Positions 26,792-34,420 of a DNA stretch of 64,000 nt are shown here, in pieces. Source of the DNA: Actinomycetota bacterium (GTDB lineage: Bacteria > Actinomycetota > Actinomycetes > S36-B12); assembly GCA_030645615.1 (NCBI GenBank), contig JAUSNB010000004.1, positions 1-64,000 of the forward strand, read 5' to 3'. A program made the translations under genes and the position numbers. The notes below the pieces were generated by a model. The model searched no databases and was not told the DNA's origin. It worked only from the letters and a program-made list of their open reading frames with translations. Within the stretch, counting starts at the first letter, position 1. Each line of letters starts with the position of its first letter.

Positions 26792-28474
26792 TCAACCGAG
26801 GACGGCCAGCACGAGTCCGTACGCGACGGCCCACCGGTGGCCCAGCCGCCCGGCGACGTTGCCGCGCCCGGCTGCCATCCCGGGCAGGACGCCATTGATG
26901 GAGTCGAGCAGCTCGTCGTCCCCGGCGGGGCCGCCGACGAGCAGCAGGTCGCCCCCGGGCGTCCCGAGGCCGCGCAGGACCCGGCTGAGGTTGTCGGCGA
27001 ACACCGCCCGCTTGAGGGCCTGACGGACCGCTCGCCACTGGCCGAGTTCCAGCGTGGCCGCGAACGGGAGCGGACCACCCGGCCCGGGGGAGGTGAGCCA
27101 GCCCACCGCGCCCGCCGGCGCCGGCGGCTCGAGGAACTCCCGGACCCCGGTCTCCCGGACCGCGAGGTGCGGACTCTCGATCCGCGACGCAGGCCCGCGC
27201 TTGACCCATTCGGCCGTGCCGGACGCGATGCCCAGTGCTTCGGCCACGGCGATGGTCAGCATCGACCCGGATCCCGCGGCGGAGACGATGCACAGTCCGC
27301 GTGGTCCGATGCGGGTCGCGTCCACGGAGCCACCACCGAGATCGACGACGGTCGCGTCGGCGGACGCCCCCGGCGTGGTCAGGGCACCCAGCCGGCCCGC
27401 CTCGGCCTCCGAGGACACCATCCGGACGGATCCGGCGTGCTCCTGCCGGAAGCCGGTGACGTGCTGGCCTGCGCCGGCGCCGGGGGTCATGGCGGAGACG
27501 ATCACGGTCCGGTTCGCGACTGTGCCGGGATGCAGGCCGGGCAGCCCGGCCACCCTGTCGAGGTCGACGAGCCAGACGTCCGCCGCCGTCATGGGCGCGC
27601 TGTGCGGCAGCCGGAACGTCACGGGGATGCCGAGGGGGCGGCCGGCCAGGGGCTCGCGGGCGTTCCGAAGCGCTCGGCGAGCGGTGCCCGGCCACTCGAC
27701 CCACGCCTCTGGCCCGGGCCGCTCGAGTCGGGGAGGCTCGGCCCGGCCGTGCGCCAGCACGCCCAGCACCGCGGATCGCGAGCCCTGGACCCGGGCGCAG
27801 GCGGCGACCGCGTCGGCGTGCTCTCCCGCGTCGAGTCCCAGGGCAGCACTGAGCCGGATCGGGTCGGATGCGGCCCGCACCTGGTCGCCGGGGCGGGCCA
27901 CCTCGACCAGGACCCGGGCGCAGGTCAGCACCGCATCGGGGTCGATGCAGTCGGCGACCGGGAGGGTCTGGTCCAGGCGCGCGGACACGAGAACTGCCTC
28001 GTCTCCTGCGAGCAGGATGCCGACGACCGGATGCCCGGCGTGGAGCCAAGCACGTGCCTGGGCGACCGTCGACTGGAAGCCGAGTGGATCCCGGGCCACC
28101 AGGACGATGTCCTCTCCGCCGCCCGCCGGGGTCGAGGCGATGTCGACAGGCCGACCGGCCCCCAGGCCGGTCCCGGCCGGTGTCGACGAGCCAGTCGACA
28201 CGACCATGACGCGACCGGTGTCCACGGCGGGCTCGGGAAGCTCGGCGCTCATCGTGGTGACGGGAGACTGGGGAGTCAGGGCCACCAGGTCTGCCCGCCG
28301 TCCGAGCGACACCTCCATCCGAGCCAGCAGGCGTGCGGCCCCAGCCCCGGAATCCAGCGAGCCCTTGATGCCGCGAGTCGGCCTGCGGTCCCACCGGACG
28401 GGTGTGCCGTGCTCGTCGGCGATCACGATCTCGGTCGTGGAGTTGCCGATGTCGACGCCGGCGACGAGGGTCAC
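26792..28474 (-). CDS. Diol/glycerol dehydratase reactivase, large subunit
   Basis: A 560-residue ATPase matching DdrA/PduG. It has the actin-fold opening AGVDIGNSTTEIVIADE, TRGIKGSL, LGALTTPG-type and VVDLGGGSVDATRIG phosphate motifs, and the ending VGGPAGDDELLDSINGVLPG. The family exchanges damaged cobalamin from B12-dependent diol dehydratase using ATP. The GTG overlaps the small-subunit stop by 4 nt. The usual small partner DdrB/PduH is not found in the window, which is odd unless it lies elsewhere or is not needed. Confidence 0.88.
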   Translation of the reverse strand: MTLVAGVDIGNSTTEIVIADEHGTPVRWDRRPTRGIKGSLDSGAGAARLLARMEVSLGRRADLVALTPQSPVTTMSAELPEPAVDTGRVMVVSTGSSTPAGTGLGAGRPVDIASTPAGGGEDIVLVARDPLGFQSTVAQARAWLHAGHPVVGILLAGDEAVLVSARLDQTLPVADCIDPDAVLTCARVLVEVARPGDQVRAASDPIRLSAALGLDAGEHADAVAACARVQGSRSAVLGVLAHGRAEPPRLERPGPEAWVEWPGTARRALRNAREPLAGRPLGIPVTFRLPHSAPMTAADVWLVDLDRVAGLPGLHPGTVANRTVIVSAMTPGAGAGQHVTGFRQEHAGSVRMVSSEAEAGRLGALTTPGASADATVVDLGGGSVDATRIGPRGLCIVSAAGSGSMLTIAVAEALGIASGTAEWVKRGPASRIESPHLAVRETGVREFLEPPAPAGAVGWLTSPGPGGPLPFAATLELGQWRAVRQALKRAVFADNLSRVLRGLGTPGGDLLLVGGPAGDDELLDSINGVLPGMAAGRGNVAGRLGHRWAVAYGLVLAVLG

Positions 28475-28827
28475 CTCAGCAGGCCTCGCGACTCGTAGGC
28501 ATCCGCGGCCTCCCGGACGAGTGTTGCGTTCGCGCTTGCCCCTACGGACTCGAGTTCGTCGGCGATCGCCACCAGGCCGGCGAGCGTCGATCGCCCCGGG
28601 CGCAGGGCCTCGTAGATGGCCACGATCCTGGCGTCGGGGAGGCCGGTGAGCTCGGCGGCACGTCGCAGGTTGGCGGCTAGCTGGGGGTTGGCGTGCTCCT
28701 CGGCAACGCGGGCCTGATGCTCCAGGGTGTCGGGGTGGATGCGCACGTCATCGGGGGTGAGCCTCCCGGCGCGCAAGGCGTCGAGGGTGACCTCCGCAAC
28801 AGGGCGTCCCGAACGGGCGACGGTCAT
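28471..28827 (-). CDS. Diol/glycerol dehydratase small subunit (PduE-like)
   Basis: A 118-residue gamma subunit. It shows TLDALRAGRLTPDDVRIHPDTL, ANLRRAAELTGLPD and IYEALRPGRSTL, the conserved helical core of PduE/DhaE. It packs against the large subunit of B12-dependent diol dehydratase. The ATG is set by its 4-nt overlap with the large-medium fusion gene. It is shorter than PduE (about 170 residues) because it lacks the N-terminal extension. Confidence 0.88.
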   Translation of the reverse strand: MTVARSGRPVAEVTLDALRAGRLTPDDVRIHPDTLEHQARVAEEHANPQLAANLRRAAELTGLPDARIVAIYEALRPGRSTLAGLVAIADELESVGASANATLVREAADAYESRGLLR

Positions 28828-31067
28828 CGTCCGTCCTCCTCGAGCGCGAGCGTCTCGGGCGGGAGCCCCGGCGCGCAGCATTGCCGCTCGATCGCGACGA
28901 GTGAGACGACGGTGGTGTGGTACCGCGCCTCGATGGCCTCGTCGGAATAGGGATTGCGCAGGGGCTCCGGCGTGGAGCCCTTCGCATGCCGGCCCGCGTT
29001 GACGCCGAGCTGTCGGTAAGCCGCTCGGTCCAGCGTGGGGGCGACACTGTACAGCTCGAGGTTCGCCAACGGGGTGAGGTCGCGGCGATGAATCAGCGCG
29101 GTGCCCTTGGCCTGCAGGCCGATGCCGATCCCTGATCCGGCCAGGCGTGCAGCGGTCAGCCCGATGAGCCCGAGATCGATCGTGTCATTGATCCGCACGA
29201 TGCGGCCGCGACACCCCTCCTCCTCCAGCCCGGCCAGCAGCTCAGCCAATGCCTCGTCGACCGTGAGCCCGCACAGGGTCCGCCAGATCGCCCTGCCGGT
29301 GGCGGGCGAGACGCCGATGACCACGTCGCGCGGGTCGTGCTGGACGTCGGCCGGCCCCGCTGAGGCAAGGCGGGACGAGGCGAACGAGGCCTGCTCGGAG
29401 CGCAGGTCGTCGACGGAACGCTGCTGGCGGATCCCATCCATCTCGACCTGACGATCCGGTGTCGGTTGGTACCCGGTGCCCGGACCGGCGTAGTCGTTGG
29501 GGTCGGTGACCAGGGAGAGCACCTGCATGTCCTCGGTGAAGATGGCCGAGGTCTGCAGGTAGTCGCCGATGACGCGGGCGCGGAGCATCGCGAGCAGTCG
29601 TTCGGCCTCGATCTCGTAGCCGGTCTCGTCCAGGGCCGCGATGACGTCGAGCATCGTCACCTGCCCATCGCGGATGAGCCTGGACGCGCTCAACGGGGTC
29701 ATGAGGTCGGCGGCCGGCACGTCCTTCGAGCCGGCCGCATCGATGGCCTGGTCGCGCCACTCGTCCGAGAAGTCCGCGAGGCCGAGGACCTGGTAGACGT
29801 CGCGGACAGCGGCCGTGGCACGCTCGCGCAGGCGGGCGACCTCCGGCTCGGCGGCCGGTCGCAGTCCACCGTCGACCCCCCAGTCACGCTGCATGACGAG
29901 CCAGTCGTCGATGTCCTCGGCGTTCCACTGGCTGGGCCCGAACATGTTGTCGTAGCGTTGGATCGAGCCGAAGCCGCTGGTGATGAAGTCAGTGCCGCCG
30001 ATGAAGATCGGATGAGTGCGTGAGGTCCTGCGGACGTGCGACTCGCTCATCAGCGCATCGTTGCCCGTGCACGACTCCAGGTTGCGGAGCATGACCATGA
30101 GGTTCTCGGCCATCATGGCGCGCACGCCGCTGGGCACCGCGCCTGCCACGGACGCCGCATCGATCCCTCCGTTCTGCACGCCCTGCGAGCCGATGGCGCG
30201 CGCGAGCGCCACGCATCGCGCCTCGAGGTAGAACATGGAGCGGCCCTCGGCGCTGCCCATGAGGGCCTCCGAGCCTCCCCCCGACGTCACCCGCATCTTG
30301 ATGCCGCGACTTGCATAGGCGGAGGTCAGGAAGGCCTTGGACCACGGGGTGTCGTCGCCGTCGATGAAGATCTGCTCGGTCCCGTACAGAGACACGGTTT
30401 CGGCGTACGACACCAGGCCACGCATGCCCATCTCGAGTTCGAGCGCCTCCTCGACCGAGCACTGCACGAGGATCCCCGGGGATGCCACCGCCGCGCCGAT
30501 GCTGACGGCGATGGCGTTGGACGGCGCATCGCCGAGCACAGGCACTGTCGTCTCGATCTCCCGGAAGCCGAAGGCCGCGGCGGTTGCGGCATCGGCGGCC
30601 AGCAAGAGCGGGTCGTCCGACCGGTTGGTGACATGCGCCTGGTTGCTTGGCGTCCTTCGGGCCCGGCACTTCGTCAGTGCGATGGTCAGCTCGGCCGGCC
30701 GCAACCGGGCGAGGCACCGCGCCAGCTTCGCGGGCGTCATGCCGGCAGCGAGGCGGACGACCTCGCTGCGGGGCACTCCGGGGTCCACGATCATCCGCGC
30801 GAAGTCGAGATCGTCCGTTGCCATTGCCTCCTCGGCGCCCACGAGGTCGAGTCCGTGGTCGGCGATGAAGCGGTCGAGCAGGTCGAAGTCGGCCCGCTCC
30901 CGGGAGTCCATCTGGACGACGATGCCGTCTGCGATCACCAGCGAGGGCTCGGGATCGTTCGGCGAATCGAAGGCCACGAGTCCCAGGTCGACGTCGGGGA
31001 CGGCGAAGCCGTCGAGGTTGACCCGTTGCTCGTCCATGAATCGGAAGCGCCCGATCGGTCGAGTCAT
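28824..31067 (-). CDS. B12-dependent diol/glycerol dehydratase, fused large and medium subunits
   Basis: A 747-residue fusion. Residues 1 to about 545 match PduC (VNLDGFAVPDVDLG, SPNDPEPS, RARRTPSNQAHVTN, SLYGTEQIFIDGDDTPWSK). His145, Glu172 and Asp337 correspond to the catalytic residues His143, Glu170 and Asp335 of the Klebsiella enzyme. After a linker (about 546-571), residues 572-747 match PduD (EEEGCRGRIVRIND, GSGIGIGLQAKGTALIH, PLANLELYS). The enzyme uses adenosylcobalamin to turn 1,2-propanediol into propionaldehyde or glycerol into 3-hydroxypropionaldehyde. The ATG overlaps the DUF336 stop by 4 nt. Any medium-subunit N-terminal targeting peptide would be internal here. Confidence 0.92.
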   Translation of the reverse strand: MTRPIGRFRFMDEQRVNLDGFAVPDVDLGLVAFDSPNDPEPSLVIADGIVVQMDSRERADFDLLDRFIADHGLDLVGAEEAMATDDLDFARMIVDPGVPRSEVVRLAAGMTPAKLARCLARLRPAELTIALTKCRARRTPSNQAHVTNRSDDPLLLAADAATAAAFGFREIETTVPVLGDAPSNAIAVSIGAAVASPGILVQCSVEEALELEMGMRGLVSYAETVSLYGTEQIFIDGDDTPWSKAFLTSAYASRGIKMRVTSGGGSEALMGSAEGRSMFYLEARCVALARAIGSQGVQNGGIDAASVAGAVPSGVRAMMAENLMVMLRNLESCTGNDALMSESHVRRTSRTHPIFIGGTDFITSGFGSIQRYDNMFGPSQWNAEDIDDWLVMQRDWGVDGGLRPAAEPEVARLRERATAAVRDVYQVLGLADFSDEWRDQAIDAAGSKDVPAADLMTPLSASRLIRDGQVTMLDVIAALDETGYEIEAERLLAMLRARVIGDYLQTSAIFTEDMQVLSLVTDPNDYAGPGTGYQPTPDRQVEMDGIRQQRSVDDLRSEQASFASSRLASAGPADVQHDPRDVVIGVSPATGRAIWRTLCGLTVDEALAELLAGLEEEGCRGRIVRINDTIDLGLIGLTAARLAGSGIGIGLQAKGTALIHRRDLTPLANLELYSVAPTLDRAAYRQLGVNAGRHAKGSTPEPLRNPYSDEAIEARYHTTVVSLVAIERQCCAPGLPPETLALEEDGR

Positions 31068-31486
31068 GTGCACTCGCTCTGGAACAGGGTGACAGCAGCC
31101 TGCGCGGCCGCGTGGTCCTGGGAACCCGTCCCTCCGCTGACGCCGACTCCACCGACCACCCGGTCGCCGTCCCACAGGGGCAGGCCGCCCGCGAAGGCGA
31201 TGAAGCGACCGTGGTCGGCGCTGGTCATGCCGGCCAGGTCGGCTCCCGGCGCGACCAGTTCGGTGAGCTCGTGCGTGCCGATGCGATGTGCCACTGCGGT
31301 ATAGGCCTTGTCCGGAGCGAGGACGGGCCCGGCGATCTCGGCGCCGTCCATGCGGGCGAAGGCAAGGAGGTGACCGCCCCCATCCACCACGGCGACCGAC
31401 ACCAGCGCCCCAGTCCTCGTTGCGGCAACTATCGACTCCGTACACATGCGCTGGGCGAGGTCGAGATCCATCTCGAATCGGCTCAC
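31064..31486 (-). CDS. DUF336 (GlcG/HbpS/PduO C-terminal-like) protein
   Basis: A 140-residue protein of the GlcG/HbpS family, also found as the C-terminal domain of PduO. It shows VSVAVVDGGGHLLAFARMDGA, a central Lys/Thr region (PDKAYTAVAH) and the glycine-rich ending GVGVSGGTGSQDHA. Members bind haem or cobalamin-like ligands and often accompany B12-dependent dehydratases. The GTG at 31486 overlaps the preceding amidase stop by 4 nt and is preferred over an ATG nine bases upstream. Its place directly before the dehydratase suggests a cofactor-related role. Confidence 0.82.
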   Translation of the reverse strand: MSRFEMDLDLAQRMCTESIVAATRTGALVSVAVVDGGGHLLAFARMDGAEIAGPVLAPDKAYTAVAHRIGTHELTELVAPGADLAGMTSADHGRFIAFAGGLPLWDGDRVVGGVGVSGGTGSQDHAAAQAAVTLFQSECT

Positions 31487-32502
31487 CCGGCCCATGTGGC
31501 GGCCGCCTTCCGCAGCCGGCCGTGGACGCCGCCCATCGCGCTGGCTCCCGAGAAGAGCGATTTGGGTACCTTGCACACCACGGTGTAGTTCGTGTCCACC
31601 ACATTCGCGATCGGGCTGAGGGCCGTCTGCGACACGAATTGGTAGGAATCCAGCGCACTCATGCCCGTGAGCTCGGCAACCCAGTGCACCATCTGTTGGT
31701 GAGCTATCCGGAACGCGTCCTCGAGGGGGCGCGCGGAACCTGTGGTCATCAGAAACTCGTCGCTCTCCAGGCGGGGCCACGGCGTCGCCGCCCCCGGAAT
31801 CAGGTCCAGGATGAAAGTGGTGTCCATGGCGCACTCCACGGCGACACCGCAGGTCTCGCCCTCGCCCTGGCGGGCGTGGCCATCGCCGAGGCTCATCAGC
31901 GCGCCCTCGACGTTGACGCCGAGGTAGCAGGTCACCCCTGCCCGCATCTCCGGTGTGTCCATGTTGCCGCCCCAGTCGCCCGGGGTGAGGGACGAGCGGA
32001 CCTCTCCGAGAGCCGGCGCGACGCCGACCGTCCCGTGCATCGGATCGAGCGGGAGCGCCGCCGTGAACGGGGTATCGGCGGCCAGGTAGCGCACGATCCG
32101 GTCCGCTCGATCGATCTCGTAGATCCAGGTTCGCTCGAGGAGGGACTCGTGCAGCATCGCCGTCGTCGGAGTCGCCGTGAGCGCCCCGAAGAAGGGGACT
32201 GTGCTGCTCACGCCCCAGGTCTCGCGGGGTTCGATGGACACGAAGTGCACGGCCAGGGTGTCGCCGGGCCGCGCCCCCTCGACGTAGAACGGCCCGGACT
32301 GCGGGTTCAGCAGTCGTGGGTCGCAGACCTGGCTGGCCAGGTCCGTGCTGGACCGCACCCGGCCGCCGAAGCAGTCCATCGTCCAGGTCGAGATCACGGT
32401 TCCGGGGCGGACTGAGGCGACTGGTGCGACACCGCCGAACGTGTACGCGTAGGTGGTCGGATCAGCATCGGCGTCCGGTTCCCAGTGCAGGGTCTCGTCC
32501 AT
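31483..32502 (-). CDS. Acetamidase/formamidase-family protein
   Basis: A 339-residue member of the FmdA/AmdA family. It has WTMDCFGGRV, PFYVEGARPGDTLAVH, an LGDGHARQGEGE metal-binding segment and GVAVECAMDTTF. Known members hydrolyse formamide or acetamide to ammonia and the acid; related proteins of unknown function are common in catabolic operons. The ATG at 32502 has GAGGAG four bases upstream. It is the first gene of the dehydratase operon, linked by a 4-nt overlap, and may release ammonia from an amide form of the substrate. Confidence 0.85.
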   Translation of the reverse strand: MDETLHWEPDADADPTTYAYTFGGVAPVASVRPGTVISTWTMDCFGGRVRSSTDLASQVCDPRLLNPQSGPFYVEGARPGDTLAVHFVSIEPRETWGVSSTVPFFGALTATPTTAMLHESLLERTWIYEIDRADRIVRYLAADTPFTAALPLDPMHGTVGVAPALGEVRSSLTPGDWGGNMDTPEMRAGVTCYLGVNVEGALMSLGDGHARQGEGETCGVAVECAMDTTFILDLIPGAATPWPRLESDEFLMTTGSARPLEDAFRIAHQQMVHWVAELTGMSALDSYQFVSQTALSPIANVVDTNYTVVCKVPKSLFSGASAMGGVHGRLRKAAATWAG

Positions 32503-32547
32503 GGTGCTCCTCGGGATGCGTGGTCGATGCCGATGCTGCCGTAGATG

Positions 32548-32585
32548 GCTGAGGGGTGCACGGCATTCGCCATGCACCCCTCAGC
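32548..32585 (-). terminator. Hairpin terminator after the RMM-side permease
   Basis: A perfect 13-bp inverted repeat (32548-32560 and 32573-32585) with a 12-base loop lies just past the stop of the minus-strand permease and before the amidase gene. It lacks a U-run but probably lowers read-through between the two units. Confidence 0.65.
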
Positions 32586-32595
32586 GCTGGGGAGG

Positions 32596-34209
32596 CTAGA
32601 CCCGCTCGTGGGCCTCTTCGATCGTCGTGCGACCGATCTCGGCGTAGATGTCCGGGGCCTTCGCGCGCACGTAGAGGGCATACACGACGCCGATCAGGAA
32701 CAGGCCGATGACGTAGTACGGCATCCACTGGAACACGAGGCTGTCCGCCGCGAGTCCGGCCGCGAAGTTGCGGTTGGACCAGAGCAGGTACAGCACGTAG
32801 AGCATGCCGGCCGCACCGACGATCGGGGCGATGAAGGTGGTCAGGATATTGCCCTTGTGCACCTTCTTGACCCAGAAGAACCAGATGACCGCGAAGCAGG
32901 TGATCGTCTGGACGATCAGCACCATCGCGGTGCCGATGAGGGCCAGCAGGCCATAGACGTTGACGTAGGGGATGAGGTCCGGGGTGGCGACGGGGGTGCC
33001 GTTTGCATCCGGGACGTAGACGTTCGTGAAGAGCAGGAACAGGACCATCAGCAGGAGGGTGATGCCGCTCTGGACGAACGAGGCGACGGCGGGGGAGCCG
33101 TGCTTCTCGTTCACGTGGCCCAGGCTGCGGCGCACGGACGGGGTGATGCTCTCGCGTCCCATGGCGTACAGGTAGCGGGATGCCGCATTGTGGAAGGCCA
33201 TGGCGCAGGCGAAGGAGCCGACGACGACGAGGAGCTTGTAGATGTTCTCGAAGAAGCCGCCGAGATTCTGGTTGACCAGACCCAGCCACAGATCGATGGG
33301 CGACGCACCGGCCGAGATCTCGACAGAGGAGGCGGCGCCGTTGCCGACGACGACCATCCACGACATCCACGTGTAGAACAGGCCGAGGCCCACAACCGCG
33401 ATCATGGTGGCCAGCGGCACGTTGCGCTTGGGGTTCCTCGACTCCTCGCCGTAGACCGCGGTCGTCTCGTATCCGACCCAGGACCAGAAGGCGAAGAAGA
33501 TGCCGATGGCTGCGGCACCTGCCGCGACCCCGGTCCCGAAGGCCCCTTCGGGAAGGGAGGTGAATGCCGCGACGGGGTTGACGGTGTCGGACGCCATGTA
33601 GCCGTCGGGACCGCCCTTGAAGAGCACCGACATGCCTAGCGTGCCCAGGATCAGGACCTCGGCCACGAGCGTCACGCCCAGCACGCTCGCGGCCAGCGAC
33701 ACCGAGAAGTACGAGAGGATCGCGATGATCGCGATGCCGATGAGGGCTACCACGAGCCAGTGGATGGTCAGCCCCATCGGTACGAGGACGTACTGCGTGG
33801 TGAAGTACGCGAAGCCGCCGATCAACGACGCCTCGAAGATGACGTAGGCAACGGCCGCGAGCATGCCCGAGGCCATGCCCCACACCTGGCCGAGCCCCTG
33901 CGAGATGAATCCGTAGAAGGCCCCGGCCGTGGTGACGTAGCGGGCCATGGCGACGAACCCGATGGTGAAGATCGTCAGCACGATCGTTGCGAAGAGGTAT
34001 CCACCCGATACCGCGATGCCATTTCCATAGCCGATGGCGATCGGGACGTTGAGGCTCATGGCGGTGATCGGCGCCGCGTTCGCGACGGCCATGAACAGGA
34101 CGCCCACGAGTCCGACCGCGCCGACCTTGAGGCGAGCGGAGTCCTGGGGTCGGATCTGGTGGTCTCCGGGAAGGGCGTGCGGCGCATCCTCATGGCTGCT
34201 CGTGCTCAT
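32596..34209 (-). CDS. APC-family amino acid/amine permease
   Basis: A 537-residue permease with about 12 membrane segments. The opening GLVGVLFMAVANAAPITAM and the segment GYETTAVYGEESRNPKR are the same as in the permease at 11896. In RMM loci of mycobacteria and rhodococci an amino acid-type permease lies beside the microcompartment genes, so this one probably imports 1-amino-2-propanol or a similar amino alcohol. The ATG at 34209 has GAAGGA upstream. It is divergent from the RMM operon across a shared control region. Confidence 0.88.
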   Translation of the reverse strand: MSTSSHEDAPHALPGDHQIRPQDSARLKVGAVGLVGVLFMAVANAAPITAMSLNVPIAIGYGNGIAVSGGYLFATIVLTIFTIGFVAMARYVTTAGAFYGFISQGLGQVWGMASGMLAAVAYVIFEASLIGGFAYFTTQYVLVPMGLTIHWLVVALIGIAIIAILSYFSVSLAASVLGVTLVAEVLILGTLGMSVLFKGGPDGYMASDTVNPVAAFTSLPEGAFGTGVAAGAAAIGIFFAFWSWVGYETTAVYGEESRNPKRNVPLATMIAVVGLGLFYTWMSWMVVVGNGAASSVEISAGASPIDLWLGLVNQNLGGFFENIYKLLVVVGSFACAMAFHNAASRYLYAMGRESITPSVRRSLGHVNEKHGSPAVASFVQSGITLLLMVLFLLFTNVYVPDANGTPVATPDLIPYVNVYGLLALIGTAMVLIVQTITCFAVIWFFWVKKVHKGNILTTFIAPIVGAAGMLYVLYLLWSNRNFAAGLAADSLVFQWMPYYVIGLFLIGVVYALYVRAKAPDIYAEIGRTTIEEAHERV

Positions 34210-34260
34210 GGACCATCCTTCGAGGGTCTCGACCCGCGTGATGCAGGTCACGTGGGTGGG

Positions 34261-34289
34261 AGTATGACGCCAGCGATGGACCGGTACAA
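34261..34289 (-). promoter_or_regulatory. Promoter of the RMM-side permease
   Basis: On the minus strand, TTGTAC (34289-34284), a 17-base spacer and CATACT (34266-34261) predict a start near 34254 and a leader of about 45 bases with a GAAGGA ribosome site. Confidence 0.6.
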
Positions 34290-34386
34290 GCACATTCGAG
34301 GTTTCCGGTCTGGAAGCTACGTGACCGTAAAGCCCATTGGTCTGGTCTGGACTCGGTCGTGCTCACCGATGATGTGCTTTTTGGTC

Positions 34387-34414
34387 TTGATTCGGTCTGC
34401 TCATTCGGTATGAT
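34387..34414 (+). promoter_or_regulatory. Promoter of the RMM operon, leaderless
   Basis: TTGATT (34387-34392), a 16-base spacer and TATGAT (34409-34414) form a near-consensus promoter. Only six bases separate the -10 box from the GTG at 34421, and no ribosome site is present, so the RMM mRNA most likely begins at the start codon itself. Confidence 0.75.
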
Positions 34415-34420
34415 GCGCGT

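Noticed and set aside
26765-28498. A 577-codon open frame opposite the reactivase
   Set aside because: Shadow of a gene with clear DdrA motifs and 4-nt operon overlaps.
32503-34420. Cobalamin riboswitch upstream of the dehydratase operon
   Set aside because: The 93-base gap before the amidase holds only a terminator hairpin and a ribosome site, and the 211-base divergent region shows no B12-box-like sequence, so there is no room or signal for a riboswitch.
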